From an uncultured Hungatella sp. (GTDB lineage: Bacteria; Bacillota; Clostridia; Lachnospirales; Lachnospiraceae): a stretch of DNA of 44,809 bases. Shown piece by piece: positions 8,541-18,045 of this stretch (position 1 is the stretch's first letter; the number at the start of each line of letters is the position of its first letter). The translations under genes and the position numbers were made by a program. The stretch lies in assembly GCA_949879025.1 (NCBI GenBank), contig CATLBO010000016.1:1-44809 (forward strand), in the 5' to 3' direction. Under the pieces are notes generated by a model that was not told where the DNA came from, ran no database searches, and saw only the letters and a list, made by a program, of their open reading frames with translations.

Positions 8541-9482
8541 ATGGAAAAAGTATTCAAGGGCAGCTTGTTTTTACTGGCTTTCATAATCAGCGTACTGACG
8601 GCACCAGAAAAATGCTATGGGGAAGAGACGGAACCAGGCCTGTCTCCTGTTTATGGGAAAGATATAAAGGACGGAAGTTATCAGGTTGAGGTGGAATCCA
8701 GTTCGTCCATGTTCCGTGTTGTTAAGGCAGAGCTGACCGTTGAGAAGGGAAGTATAAAAGCAGATATTACTTTAAGCGGAACAGGCTATCTAAAACTGTT
8801 TATGGGGAAAGGGCAGGAGGCTTTAAAGGCTGGGGAGGACAGCTATATTCCCTATGAGGAGGATGAAAGCGGGGCTTATACATATACCATACCCATTGAA
8901 GCACTGAACGCAAAGTTTCCGTGCGCTGCATACAGCAAGAGAAAAGAAACATGGTATGATCGGCAGCTTGTGATATGGTCTTCTTCTCTGCCGAAGGAGG
9001 CTTTTACAGGAGAAGCACAGGAAATGGCTAAGCCGGCGCCGGTTCTCATAGAGAAAGATACTGGAGAGTATACAGCCGAGGTTTCTTTGAAAGGAGGAAC
9101 CGGAAGGGCCGGAATTGTTTCTCCGGCGCATATCCATGTGGAGGACGGTTCTGTCAGTGCATTGATTCAATGGAACAGCCCCAATTTTGATTATATGATT
9201 GTCAATGGGCAAAAGTATCTGCCAGTTAATTCCGGAAACGGAGAATATTCCGTGTTTGAGATTCCGGTTTTGGCATGGGATGCGGAGATGAATGTGACTG
9301 CGGATACCGTTGCCATGAACAGTCCTCATGAGATTGAGTATATATTGATATTCCATTCAGATACCCTGCAAAAAGAAAAAAGCGGTTCCAGAGGATTGGC
9401 TGCAGCAGTTATTTCTGCTGCAGCAGTTGGAGCAGGATGGTTGATTATATACAGGGGCAGAAGAAAGGCAAGGAATGCTTAA
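8541..9482 (+). CDS. membrane-anchored protein with two NEAT-like beta-sandwich domains
   Basis: The 313-aa product has an N-terminal signal peptide (to about residue 27), two repeats of a roughly 110-residue domain (about 40-150 and 170-285) and a C-terminal membrane helix followed by the basic tail YRGRRKARNA. Both repeats start with DG/TG-Y-x-V/A-E-V and contain a second strand of the KLTV-x-x-G type, an aromatic stretch (GTGYLKLFMG; NFDYMIVNGQKYLP), an F-E-IP or YTIP motif, and an end like EIEYILIF. This resembles the iron-transport-associated (NEAT-type) fold that binds heme or other tetrapyrroles. I infer capture of a tetrapyrrole, corrinoid or metal at the surface for the downstream ABC transporter; the ligand is unknown. 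It overlaps the next gene by 8 nt. Confidence 0.72.
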   Translation: MEKVFKGSLFLLAFIISVLTAPEKCYGEETEPGLSPVYGKDIKDGSYQVEVESSSSMFRVVKAELTVEKGSIKADITLSGTGYLKLFMGKGQEALKAGEDSYIPYEEDESGAYTYTIPIEALNAKFPCAAYSKRKETWYDRQLVIWSSSLPKEAFTGEAQEMAKPAPVLIEKDTGEYTAEVSLKGGTGRAGIVSPAHIHVEDGSVSALIQWNSPNFDYMIVNGQKYLPVNSGNGEYSVFEIPVLAWDAEMNVTADTVAMNSPHEIEYILIFHSDTLQKEKSGSRGLAAAVISAAAVGAGWLIIYRGRRKARNA

Positions 9483-10659
9483 AGGCAGGAGAATACGGTG
9501 TTTATTGGCAGCAGTTATTTTGGGAGTAAGCATGCCTGCAGGATGTGGCAGCCAGACTGGCCATAAAGGAAAGGACCAGGCGTATTTTGACCAGAAGGAA
9601 AGAGGCCAAGGGATTAGCAAAATGCTTTCTTATACAGAGAGCATGGATCTGCAGTTTGCCTGCAGGTTTGCTGTGGATTATTATGAAGACGGATATGCTC
9701 TGATTTTGACGGAAAATGGGAAGCGCTATCTGGTGGTGCCGGAAGACGGAGAGGCGCCGGAGGACTTAGACCAGGAGATTACAGTGTTGAGACGTCCGCT
9801 GAATAACATTTATCTGGTGGCAACGGCGGCAATGGATATGTTCTGCCAGTTGGACGGACTGGATTTTGTTGGGTTTTCCGGACAGAAATCTGATGGATGG
9901 GCCATGGAAGAGGTTCGACAGGAGATGGAAAAAGGGAACATTTTATATGCGGGAAAATATGATTCGCCGGATTATGAACGAATTGTATCTGGGGGATGCT
10001 CCCTTGCTGTTGAAAATAATATGATTACCCATTGTCCAGAAGTGGCCGAGAAGCTGGAAAGCTTCGGAATACCGGTACTAATTGATTCTTCCAGCTATGA
10101 GAGCCATCCTCTTGGACGAGTGGAATGGATAAAGCTGTACGGCGTTTTGCTGGGCAGGCAAGAGGCGGCGTCAGCAGCTTTTGATAGACAGGTTAAGGCC
10201 TTTAAACGTGTTGCAGATATGGAAGCATCAGGAAAGACAGCGGCATTTTTTTATATTACGGCAAATGGCATGGTCAGTGTCAGGACGGCCTCAGATTATG
10301 TACCTGCATTGATTAGGCTGGCCGGAGGAAGGTATGTGCCGGATGTGGATGAGAAGGAAAGCAGACGTTCTACGATGGTCATGCAGATGGAGGAATTTTA
10401 TCTTGCCGCCAAAGATGCGGACTATTTGGTCTATAACAGCACCATAGACGGGGAATTAGAATCTATAGAGGAACTGATTATGAAAGAAAATCTGCTGGGA
10501 GATTTTAAGGCGGTACAGGAAGGCAATGTATGGTGTACTGACAGGGATTTATATCAGCAGTCCATGTCAGCAGGGCTGATGATGGAAGATATCCATAGGA
10601 TGTTGTCAGGGGATGCAGACCGGCAGAAAGAGATACAGTGTTTGTATCAGCTTAAATAG
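9475..10659 (+). CDS. ABC transporter substrate-binding lipoprotein (cobalamin/iron-complex type)
   Basis: The 394-aa lipoprotein (lipobox PAGC, Cys24) belongs to the helical-backbone binding proteins used with FecCD/BtuC permeases. A Firmicute-type N-terminal segment (FAVDYYEDGYALI, RYLVVPED, NNIYLVATAAMDMF) precedes the two binding lobes (DGLDFVGFSGQKSDGW; IPVLIDSSSYESHPLGRVEWIKLYGVLLGR). The B12 riboswitch makes a corrinoid or corrin precursor the likely cargo; heme, a siderophore or another metal complex remains possible. It starts inside the end of the NEAT-like gene (AAGG ribosome site) and is 9 nt from the permease. Confidence 0.85.
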   Translation: MLKGRRIRCLLAAVILGVSMPAGCGSQTGHKGKDQAYFDQKERGQGISKMLSYTESMDLQFACRFAVDYYEDGYALILTENGKRYLVVPEDGEAPEDLDQEITVLRRPLNNIYLVATAAMDMFCQLDGLDFVGFSGQKSDGWAMEEVRQEMEKGNILYAGKYDSPDYERIVSGGCSLAVENNMITHCPEVAEKLESFGIPVLIDSSSYESHPLGRVEWIKLYGVLLGRQEAASAAFDRQVKAFKRVADMEASGKTAAFFYITANGMVSVRTASDYVPALIRLAGGRYVPDVDEKESRRSTMVMQMEEFYLAAKDADYLVYNSTIDGELESIEELIMKENLLGDFKAVQEGNVWCTDRDLYQQSMSAGLMMEDIHRMLSGDADRQKEIQCLYQLK

Positions 10660-10668
10660 GAGGGGCAA

Positions 10669-11688
10669 ATGCTGGAAAACAGGAAAACAGCCCGCTGCAG
10701 TATGGCATTGACTTTTCTCGGTGTGGGAAGCCTGATGCTTCTTTTCTGCAATATTATATTCGGAAGCATTTCCATTCCTGCCCGGGAATTTGGAAGTTTT
10801 TTGGCAGGGGGCAGGATGGATGAGACTTACAGGCGCATTATTATGGAGATTCGTTTTCCCAGGGCTGCGGCCGCATTCTGGCTTGGCGGGGCGCTGGCAT
10901 TATCCGGTTATCTTTTGCAGACTTTTTTTCGCAATCCCATAGCAGGGCCTTTTGTGCTGGGAATCTCATCAGGTTCAAAGCTTGCAGTGGCGCTGGTTAT
11001 GATCTTTTTTCTTGGGAAGTCCATAAGGGTAAGTTCCGGTGCATTGATTGCGGCGGCATTTGCAGGTGCGCTGCTTTCTATGGGGGTGGTTCTTTTAATG
11101 TCAAAAAAAGTGGACAGTATGGCTTTGCTGGTTATCAGCGGCGTGATGATTGGATATATTTGCTCTGCTATAACGGACTTTATTGTGACTTTTGCAGATG
11201 ATGCGGATATTGTGAATCTGCACAGCTGGTCCCAGGGCAGCTTTTCTGGAATGAATTGGGACCATGTGGCAGCTATGGCGGCAGTGCTGTCTGTGTCGGT
11301 TTTGATTATCTTTTGTTTGGCAAAGCCTATAAGCGCATATGAACTGGGGCAATCTTATGCGGAGAACATGGGCGTAAATACCGTTAAGCTGCAGATTCTT
11401 CTGGTTATACTTTCCAGTATTCTTTCTGCCTGCGTGGTGGCTTTTGCAGGCCCCATCTCATTTGTAGGAATTGCAGTTCCGCACCTTGTTAAGAGACTGG
11501 CGGATACTAGCAGGCCCCTTTGGATGATACCGGCAAGCTTTCTGGGAGGCAGTATGTTCTGCCTTGGCTGTGACCTTATAGCCAGAATTTCATTTGCGCC
11601 TGTAGAGCTTGGCATCAGCACGGTAACGGCTGTTTTTGGGGCGCCGGTGGTACTTTGGATCATGGCAGGAAGGAGAATGGGGACATGA
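10669..11688 (+). CDS. FecCD/BtuC-family ABC transporter permease
   Basis: The 339-aa polytopic protein has about ten hydrophobic segments and motifs of vitamin B12 and iron-complex permeases: RFPRAAAAFWLGGALALSG near residue 65, FFRNPIAGPFVLGISSG, and the C-terminal VAFAGPISFVGIAVPHLVKRL, the loop that contacts the ATPase. It forms the translocation pore with the preceding binding protein and following ATPase. Its ribosome site is AGGAGGGG; its stop overlaps the ATPase start by 4 nt. Confidence 0.9.
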   Translation: MLENRKTARCSMALTFLGVGSLMLLFCNIIFGSISIPAREFGSFLAGGRMDETYRRIIMEIRFPRAAAAFWLGGALALSGYLLQTFFRNPIAGPFVLGISSGSKLAVALVMIFFLGKSIRVSSGALIAAAFAGALLSMGVVLLMSKKVDSMALLVISGVMIGYICSAITDFIVTFADDADIVNLHSWSQGSFSGMNWDHVAAMAAVLSVSVLIIFCLAKPISAYELGQSYAENMGVNTVKLQILLVILSSILSACVVAFAGPISFVGIAVPHLVKRLADTSRPLWMIPASFLGGSMFCLGCDLIARISFAPVELGISTVTAVFGAPVVLWIMAGRRMGT

Positions 11689-12884
11689 AAAATTATTATT
11701 TTCAGGCAGAACATTTATGGGCGGGCTACAACAGGAAACCCATTGTTAGAGAGCTGGAGTTTAGGCTTCCCAAGGGAGAGATTTTAAGTCTGATCGGCCC
11801 CAACGGAGCGGGAAAATCTACGGTTTTAAAAAGCATTGCGGGACAGCTTGGACTTATAGAAGGAGTTGTTTATCTGGGAGAGGACAGCTTGTCAGAACTT
11901 GGCAGAAAGCAACTGGCAAAGAGAATGTCGGTGTTGTTTACAGAGAAACCAAAGGGGGAGATGATGACCTGCAGAGATATGGTGGCTACAGGAAGATACC
12001 CCTATACAGGGCGGTTCGGGGTGCTTTCCCCAAAAGATATGTGTATTGTGGATGAAGCACTGGAAATGGTGCATATAGCGGGGATGGCGGAACTGGATTT
12101 TAATAAGGCCAGCGATGGGCAGAAACAAAGGGTGATGCTTGCAAGGGCCATGTGCCAGGAACCGGAGATTGTAATACTGGATGAGCCTACGTCGTATCTG
12201 GATGTAAAACATAAACTGGAATTTCTGTCTGTCCTGCAGGACATGAAGGAAAAGAAAGGGCTTACAGTAATTATGTCCCTTCATGAGCTGGAACTGGCAA
12301 AAAGAATTTCCGACAAGGTTCTTTGCCTCAAAGACGGATACGCAGGGAAATATGGGACGCCAGAGGAGATTTTCAGTCACGGATACATAGAGGAGCTTTT
12401 TGACATCAGAGAGGGAAGCTTTGACCAGGAAAGCGGAAGCGTGGAATTGCGGCGTCCAAAAGGCAGGGCGGATCTGTTTGTGATTGCCGGAGGAGGACAA
12501 GGAAGGGACATTTATTACAGACTGCAGAGAGAAGGCAGACCCTTTGCTACAGGAATTCTTTATGATAATGATTTGGACTATCCTGCGGCCAGATCGCTGG
12601 CCGCACAAGTCATTGGGACAAAAGCATTTGAAACGGTCGAAGAAGGCACTATCTGTAGGGCCAGGCAGATAATGGATGCCTGCGGCCAGGTAATTTGCTG
12701 CAGGGAAAACATAGGAAGCCTGGATTTGGCCAACCGGGAGCTGATGGAATATGCTAGGGAGAAGGGAATGTATGTCAAAGGTTATTATGGTTCAGGGAAC
12801 TATGTCAGGTGCGGGAAAGAGCCTTCTTGTGGCTGGGCTGTGCAGGATTATGAGCCAGGACGGGTATCGGACGGCTCCCTTTAA
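11685..12884 (+). CDS. ABC transporter ATPase (BtuD/FecE type) with C-terminal extension
   Basis: The 399-aa protein has an N-terminal ATPase domain (about 1-245): Walker [10 protein letters not shown] at 38-46, an SDGQKQR signature, Walker B VILDEPTS and a switch histidine in SLHELEL. An extra C-terminal domain (about 265-365) begins with [17 protein letters not shown] and has a Rossmann-like look; its role is unknown to me. The final 37 codons lie inside cbiP in another frame and read like arbitrary sequence, suggesting that an ancestral stop near the cbiP start was lost. The overlap with cbiP is 113 nt. Start at 11685 by the ATGA overlap. Confidence 0.88.
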   Translation: MKNYYFQAEHLWAGYNRKPIVRELEFRLPKGEILSLIGPNGAGKSTVLKSIAGQLGLIEGVVYLGEDSLSELGRKQLAKRMSVLFTEKPKGEMMTCRDMVATGRYPYTGRFGVLSPKDMCIVDEALEMVHIAGMAELDFNKASDGQKQRVMLARAMCQEPEIVILDEPTSYLDVKHKLEFLSVLQDMKEKKGLTVIMSLHELELAKRISDKVLCLKDGYAGKYGTPEEIFSHGYIEELFDIREGSFDQESGSVELRRPKGRADLFVIAGGGQGRDIYYRLQREGRPFATGILYDNDLDYPAARSLAAQVIGTKAFETVEEGTICRARQIMDACGQVICCRENIGSLDLANRELMEYAREKGMYVKGYYGSGNYVRCGKEPSCGWAVQDYEPGRVSDGSL

Positions 12885-14256
12885 ATCCCAGAATATGGCG
12901 CTTAATTCTTATGTTACAAGAGATGGGCTTGAGATGGGAAGGGCGCAGGCAATGCAGGCAGAGGCAGCAGGAATAAAGCCCCGGGTATGCATGAATCCGA
13001 TTCTGCTGAAGCCGACAGATCATACAGGCTCCCAGGTCATTGTAAATGGGCAGATTCTTAGAAATATGAGTGCAAAGGAATATTTTTCCTATAGGAAAAA
13101 GCTGATTCCGGATATAAAGAAGGCCTTTTCCATATTAGAAAAGGATGCGGATGTAATTATCATAGAAGGAGCCGGCAGTCCAGCGGAGATAAATCTGCGG
13201 AAACATGATATTGTGAACATGGGATTGGCTCAGATGGTAGATGCGCCGGTGCTCCTTGTAGGTGACATTGACAGAGGAGGCGTGTTTGCACAGCTTTTGG
13301 GGACTCTTATGCTGCTTTCCCAAGAGGAGAGAAGACGGATAAAAGGCCTGATTATTAATAAGTTCCGGGGGGATAAGTCGCTTCTGGACCCGGGGATTGA
13401 AATGTTGGAAGAAAAGGGAGGAATTTCGGTAACAGGGGTGATTCCCTACATGGATATTTCTCTGGAGGATGAGGACAGCCTGACAGAACGATTTGAGAAA
13501 AAGAAAAGAGGCCTTATTGATATTGCGGTAATCCGGTATCCGCGAATTTCCAATTTTACCGATTTTAATATTTTTGAACAAATACCAGGTGCAGCTGTCC
13601 GATATGTGGCTTCAGCAGATAGACTGCTGCAGCCGGATATAATATTTCTGCCAGGCAGCAAGAATACCATGAAAGATTTAGCCTGGATGCGAAGCGGCGG
13701 ATTGGAGGACGCAGTGAAAGCCATGGCAGGAAAAGTACCAATCTGCGGTATCTGCGGAGGCTACCAGATGATGGGACAATGGATTTCTGATCCGGAAACC
13801 TGGGAGGCAGGAGGAAGTATGAGAGGAATGGGGCTCCTTCCTGTTAAAACAAAGTTGCAGAAAGAAAAGGTATGCAGGCAGGTTTGCGGAAAGATCACAA
13901 AAACAGAAGGGATATTCTCCGGGATTACCGGGCTGGAGTATGCAGGATACGAGATACATATGGGACGGACAATGCTGATGGAGGGAGAAGGAACAAAAGG
14001 AAATGAGGCCTTTGTTTCTGGCAGGCAAAAGGACGTGTATGGAACTTATATTCATGGGATATTTGACAGAAGCGGCATAGCTTCTGCTATTGTGAAAGCA
14101 TTGGCAGAGAGAAAAGGAGCAAAGATAAAGGGAGAAGGTTTTGATAATTATATGGATTTTAAGAATAAGCAGTATGATAGGCTGGCGGATACTTTAAGAC
14201 AGCATCTGAATATGGAGGAGATTTATGGAATGCTGGAAGAAAGTCATTTGCAATAG
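12772..14256 (+). CDS. cbiP: cobyric acid synthase
   Basis: The 494-aa glutamine-dependent enzyme (CobQ/CbiP) amidates four side-chain carboxylates of adenosylcobyrinic acid a,c-diamide to give cobyric acid. The N-terminal DTBS-like ATPase part has [14 protein letters not shown] and [10 protein letters not shown]. The C-terminal class I glutaminase-like part has its nucleophile in [11 protein letters not shown] (about residue 326) and a late [10 protein letters not shown] histidine. The start at 12772 follows GGGAGAAGGGA and gives the normal N-terminus. It lies inside the preceding ATPase reading frame, so the first 37 codons encode two proteins. Confidence 0.95.
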   Translation: MSKVIMVQGTMSGAGKSLLVAGLCRIMSQDGYRTAPFKSQNMALNSYVTRDGLEMGRAQAMQAEAAGIKPRVCMNPILLKPTDHTGSQVIVNGQILRNMSAKEYFSYRKKLIPDIKKAFSILEKDADVIIIEGAGSPAEINLRKHDIVNMGLAQMVDAPVLLVGDIDRGGVFAQLLGTLMLLSQEERRRIKGLIINKFRGDKSLLDPGIEMLEEKGGISVTGVIPYMDISLEDEDSLTERFEKKKRGLIDIAVIRYPRISNFTDFNIFEQIPGAAVRYVASADRLLQPDIIFLPGSKNTMKDLAWMRSGGLEDAVKAMAGKVPICGICGGYQMMGQWISDPETWEAGGSMRGMGLLPVKTKLQKEKVCRQVCGKITKTEGIFSGITGLEYAGYEIHMGRTMLMEGEGTKGNEAFVSGRQKDVYGTYIHGIFDRSGIASAIVKALAERKGAKIKGEGFDNYMDFKNKQYDRLADTLRQHLNMEEIYGMLEESHLQ

Positions 14257-15325
14257 CCATACAGAGGAGGAACTGAAAAGGCTGCGTGTAGATGTTCCAG
14301 ACAATGGGATATATAAAAAGGTGCTGAAAAACTGGGACAGCATAGCCAAACCTCTTGATGGGATGGGACGGTTTGAAATACTGACTGCACAGATAGGCGC
14401 TGCAGCCGGCACAGATGACATCTGCATTTCCAGAAAGGCTGTTATTGTCATGTGTTCGGATAATGGAATTGTAGAAGAAGGAATCAGCCAGTCAGGGCAG
14501 GAGATTACGGCGTTGGTGGCACGTCAGATAGCCATGGGGAATTCTTCAGTGGGAAAAATGGCGGCAGCAATAGGAGCAGATGTGATACCCATAGATATGG
14601 GCATTAACCAGAAGGAATCTGTTCCTGGAGTTCTTAACAGAAGAATACGCCGGGGAACAAGAAATTTCAGAAAAGAGCCTGCCATGACTCGGGAAGAAGC
14701 TGTCAGGGCAGTGTTTACAGGGATACAGACAGTGTGGGAATGTAAAGAAAAGGGGTATGACATTCTGGCCACGGGTGAAATGGGGATTGGAAATACCACT
14801 ACAAGCAGTGCCGTGGCTGCTGCGTTGCTTAACTGCAGTGCAAAAACGGTTGTGGGGAGAGGCGCAGGTTTAAGCGATGAAAAGCTGGCCCATAAGCAGC
14901 TGATTATTGAGGATGCTATAGATAAATATCAACTGACAGGGGCAGAGCCTTTAAAAGTGCTGGAATCTGTGGGAGGCTATGATATTGCAGGACTTGCAGG
15001 CGTGTGCATCGGCGGCGGACTGTACCATATGCCAGTGGTTTTGGATGGGGTAATCAGCATGACGGCTGCGCTGCTTGCCCAGCGGCTGGTTCCGGGAACC
15101 GTCAGATATCTGATACCATCTCATAAAGGGAAAGAACCGGCAGTGAAAAGAATCATGGAGGAGCTGAAGCTGGAGCCTGTTATTGATGGAGGTATGGCAT
15201 TGGGGGAAGGGACAGGGGCAGTCATGATGCTGGATCTGCTGGATTTGGCATTGAAGATCTATAATGGAAGAAACACGTTTTCAGATATTCAGATAGAACC
15301 ATATGAAAGGTATTCAGACAGATGA
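14225..15325 (+). CDS. cobT: nicotinate-nucleotide--dimethylbenzimidazole phosphoribosyltransferase
   Basis: The 366-aa enzyme activates the lower-ligand base as its alpha-ribotide for the nucleotide loop. Family motifs include [31 protein letters not shown], the glycine-rich [25 protein letters not shown], and SHKGKEPA with the late catalytic-region EGTGAVM. The start at 14225 has GGAGGAG upstream and overlaps cbiP by 32 nt. No dimethylbenzimidazole synthesis gene (bluB or bza) is in the window, so the native lower ligand cannot be told. Confidence 0.95.
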   Translation: MECWKKVICNSHTEEELKRLRVDVPDNGIYKKVLKNWDSIAKPLDGMGRFEILTAQIGAAAGTDDICISRKAVIVMCSDNGIVEEGISQSGQEITALVARQIAMGNSSVGKMAAAIGADVIPIDMGINQKESVPGVLNRRIRRGTRNFRKEPAMTREEAVRAVFTGIQTVWECKEKGYDILATGEMGIGNTTTSSAVAAALLNCSAKTVVGRGAGLSDEKLAHKQLIIEDAIDKYQLTGAEPLKVLESVGGYDIAGLAGVCIGGGLYHMPVVLDGVISMTAALLAQRLVPGTVRYLIPSHKGKEPAVKRIMEELKLEPVIDGGMALGEGTGAVMMLDLLDLALKIYNGRNTFSDIQIEPYERYSDR

Positions 15326-15885
15326 TGATTCTGATTATAGGGGGCAGCGGAAGCGGAAAATCTTCCTATGGGGAGCAGACAGCGGTTTCTCTTTCAGCAG
15401 GAAAGGACTTCAAAAAGTATTACATTGCTGCTATGAAGATATTTGATGGTGAGGGGCAGAAAAAAGCAGAAAGACACAGGGCATTAAGAAGCGGGAAAGG
15501 TTTTATTACCATTGAGCAGCCTGTGGATTTTTTCAGGGTTCTGGAGAAGATGGAAGAAGGAAACAGAACTTTACTGCTGGAGTGCATATCCAACCTTGCG
15601 GCTAATGAGATGTTTTCTGGGGAAGTGCCTAAGCCGCCAATGGAAACAGCAGAAAAAATCATTGGGGAAATACAGAAGGTACAAAGACAGGTAACCCATT
15701 TGATTGTGGTAAGCAATAATGTATTTGAGGACGGAATTGCTTATGAAAAGACTGTTATGGAATATATACAGGCAATGGGACGGATTAATCAGAAGCTGGC
15801 TTCCATGGCAGACAGAGTGGTGGAGGTTGCAGCCGGAATCCCTATAACTGTGAAACAGGAGGACAGCAGGATATGCAGGTTTTGA
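15322..15885 (+). CDS. cobU: adenosylcobinamide kinase / adenosylcobinamide-phosphate guanylyltransferase
   Basis: The 187-aa cytoplasmic enzyme phosphorylates adenosylcobinamide and transfers GMP to it. The P-loop GGSGSGKSSYGE (residues 7-18) is intact. AERHRALR carries the histidine region used for the GMP intermediate, followed by LLLECISNLAANEMF and a C-terminal ADRVVEVAAGIP. It begins MM; either Met could start. It overlaps the cobT stop by 4 nt and cobS by 13 nt. Confidence 0.92.
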   Translation: MMILIIGGSGSGKSSYGEQTAVSLSAGKDFKKYYIAAMKIFDGEGQKKAERHRALRSGKGFITIEQPVDFFRVLEKMEEGNRTLLLECISNLAANEMFSGEVPKPPMETAEKIIGEIQKVQRQVTHLIVVSNNVFEDGIAYEKTVMEYIQAMGRINQKLASMADRVVEVAAGIPITVKQEDSRICRF

Positions 15886-16643
15886 AATCTTTTTTCATAG
15901 CATTTGCCCTGTACTCCCAAATCCCCGTTCTTCGGTTTCCATGGAAAGAGGAGGACATGAAATACACGTTTTGTTTTTTTCCATGGATAGGGGCGGTTAT
16001 TGGGGGATGCGTCTATATTTGGAACCGCTTGTGCGGAATATGGGGCATTGGAAATGGTGCCCGAACGGCAGTGGGGATAGTGCTGCCGTTAGTGATTACA
16101 GGCGGCTTTCATTTGGATGGATTTATGGATACTATGGATGCGTTTCATTCCTATGAGCCTGAAGAACGGAAATTGCAGATTTTAAAGGACCCCCATATCG
16201 GCGCATTTGCCGTTATTATGCTGGCTGTATACGGGCTGGCATATATGGGGGCATTCTCAGAAATACAGGATGACAGTCTGATAAAGATCGTGTGCCTGGG
16301 ATTTTTTTTATCCCGATGTTTAAGCGGAATCGGGGCCCTTTCATTTCCCCTGGCAAAAAGGGACGGGATGCTTTATCTTTTTGCGGATCGTTCTCACAAA
16401 AGGATTGTTAAGGGGGTATTGTATCTGGAGTGTGGGATGTGCATGGGCCTAATGCTTTTTTCGTCGTTTGGCCCAGGGCTTTGTGTGGCATCGGCTGCTT
16501 TCCTGTCATTTTTCTTCTGCCGCAGGCGCTGCGAAAAGGAGCTGGGAGGAATAACCGGGGACACGGCAGGGTATTTTGTAGTACTCTGCGAAGTTTGGAT
16601 GGCAATAGCAGCAGCTGCCGTCCAGATAGTTTTAAAAGCATAG
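15873..16643 (+). CDS. cobS: adenosylcobinamide-GDP ribazoletransferase (cobalamin synthase)
   Basis: The 256-aa membrane protein joins adenosylcobinamide-GDP and alpha-ribazole (or its phosphate). It shows the family N-terminus FFIAFALYSQIPVLRFPW, then FFPWIGAVIGG, the acidic GGFHLDGFMDTMDAF motif, ILKDPHIGAFAV and a late GGITGDTAGY. Six to seven hydrophobic helices are visible. The ribosome site AGGAGG lies inside cobU. Confidence 0.93.
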   Translation: MQVLKSFFIAFALYSQIPVLRFPWKEEDMKYTFCFFPWIGAVIGGCVYIWNRLCGIWGIGNGARTAVGIVLPLVITGGFHLDGFMDTMDAFHSYEPEERKLQILKDPHIGAFAVIMLAVYGLAYMGAFSEIQDDSLIKIVCLGFFLSRCLSGIGALSFPLAKRDGMLYLFADRSHKRIVKGVLYLECGMCMGLMLFSSFGPGLCVASAAFLSFFFCRRRCEKELGGITGDTAGYFVVLCEVWMAIAAAAVQIVLKA

Positions 16644-16669
16644 GATATTCAGGAAATGAGGAAGGAAAG

Positions 16670-17053
16670 ATGAAACTGATTATAGGCGGATATGCACAGG
16701 GAAAATTGGACTATGTTTTGGAAAAATACGGTATGGAAAATGTTTCAGTGTGGGAGGGTACGCTGCCAAACAGCAAGGAGCTGGCTGAAAAAACAGTGGT
16801 CATTAACCATTTTCATAACTGGGTTAGGAACCGGGTGGCAGAAGGCGGGTGCCCTCAGCAGGAGGTACGGTTATTTTTAGAGCAATATAGAGACTGCATT
16901 ATAATCAGTGATGAAATCGGAAATGGGATTGTGCCCCAGGACCCTTTGGAAAGAGAGTACAGAGAGTGTACAGGGAGAATCCTGATTCAGATTGCAGAAA
17001 GGGCAGAGGAAGTGGAGAGGGTTTTATGTGGAATCGGCCAGAGAATCAAATAG
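16670..17053 (+). CDS. short CobU/CobP-like protein with a degenerate P-loop
   Basis: The 127-aa protein starts with LIIGGYAQGKLDYV, where a kinase P-loop would read GGxxSGKS, so the lysine is kept but the serine is lost. It ends with CobU-like elements: IISDEIGNGIVPQDPLEREYRECTGR (16926-17003) and an IAERAEEVERVLCGIG helix. The middle of a full CobU is largely missing. A complete cobU lies two genes upstream, so this may be a partner, a regulator, or a guanylyltransferase-like remnant. It begins 26 nt after cobS behind GAAGGAAAG and overlaps cbiB by 28 nt. Similar short proteins are known in clostridial cobalamin operons. Confidence 0.8.
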   Translation: MKLIIGGYAQGKLDYVLEKYGMENVSVWEGTLPNSKELAEKTVVINHFHNWVRNRVAEGGCPQQEVRLFLEQYRDCIIISDEIGNGIVPQDPLEREYRECTGRILIQIAERAEEVERVLCGIGQRIK

Positions 17054-18045
17054 CTGTATTTATACTGGGATTTTTCCTGGATCTGGCGTTAGGAGATCCC
17101 CATGTTTTTCCTCACCCTGTCCGGCTTATGGGAAAGCTCATAAACGAAACCGAAAAAAGACTGCGGAAAAACAGGACAAGTTCAGATGCAGAATTTTGGT
17201 CAGGCACTGCACTGATTGCTATAGTGCTTGGATGTACGGCTGCATCAGCATGGATCATTCTGTATGCAGCCTACAGTCTGCATTTTTATGCGGGCATGGC
17301 AATGGAGATACTTATGGTTTATCAGATTTTGGCTGCTAAGTGCCTGAAGATTGAAAGCATGAAAGTTTATGAATGCCTGAAGGCAGGCGGACTGGAGCAG
17401 GCAAGGGCAGCGGTATCTATGATTGTGGGCAGGGATACAGAAGCGCTGAATGAGGAAGAGATTGCAAAGGCAGCCATTGAGACAGTAGCAGAAAACACTT
17501 GTGACGGAGTTATTGCCCCTATGCTGTACACAGCTTTTGGGGGGCCGGTGCTGGGCTTCCTCTACAAGGCAGTGAATACGATGGATTCCATGATCGGCTA
17601 CAAGAATGACACCTATTTATACTTTGGAAGGGCGGCTGCAAAACTGGATGATATTGCCAATTATGTACCATCCAGAATCAGTGCTGTGTTTATGATTGCA
17701 GCGTCTTTCCTTTTGGGAAAGGAATTTTCCGGAAAAGGGGCATGTTATATTTACAGAAGGGACAGCAGAAACCATGCAAGCCCCAACTCTGCACAGACGG
17801 AATCAGCGTGCGCTGGAGCCCTTGGTATCAGGCTGGCAGGAGACAGCCAGTATTTTGGAAAGACAGTAAAAAAGTCTTATATCGGAGACAATCAGCGTCC
17901 CGTAGAATATGAAGATATAAAACGTGTAAATAAACTGATGTATGCAGCAGCCGTTCAGTGTGAATTGCTGTGTATACTGCTGATTTGGGGAAGGGGGATA
18001 CTATGGCGTCGGTTCATGGCGGGGATATTTACCGGAATCATGTAG
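17026..18045 (+). CDS. cbiB: adenosylcobinamide-phosphate synthase
   Basis: The 339-aa membrane protein attaches (R)-1-amino-2-propanol phosphate (or a related linker) to adenosylcobyric acid. Recognisable are DLALGDPHVFPHPVRLMGKLI near the N-terminus, AAVSMIVGRDTEALNEEEIAKAAIETVAENTCDGVIAPM (17407-17523) and YKAVNTMDSMIGYKND. The start at 17026 follows GGAGAGG inside the CobU-like gene. The following aminotransferase starts 43 nt before its end. Confidence 0.93.
   Translation: MWNRPENQIAVFILGFFLDLALGDPHVFPHPVRLMGKLINETEKRLRKNRTSSDAEFWSGTALIAIVLGCTAASAWIILYAAYSLHFYAGMAMEILMVYQILAAKCLKIESMKVYECLKAGGLEQARAAVSMIVGRDTEALNEEEIAKAAIETVAENTCDGVIAPMLYTAFGGPVLGFLYKAVNTMDSMIGYKNDTYLYFGRAAAKLDDIANYVPSRISAVFMIAASFLLGKEFSGKGACYIYRRDSRNHASPNSAQTESACAGALGIRLAGDSQYFGKTVKKSYIGDNQRPVEYEDIKRVNKLMYAAAVQCELLCILLIWGRGILWRRFMAGIFTGIM

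Noticed and set aside
11892-12608. Long minus-strand frame (238 aa) inside the transporter ATPase
   Set aside because: The opposing ATPase has clear motifs; the minus-strand translation has no family resemblance and reflects codon-bias shadowing.
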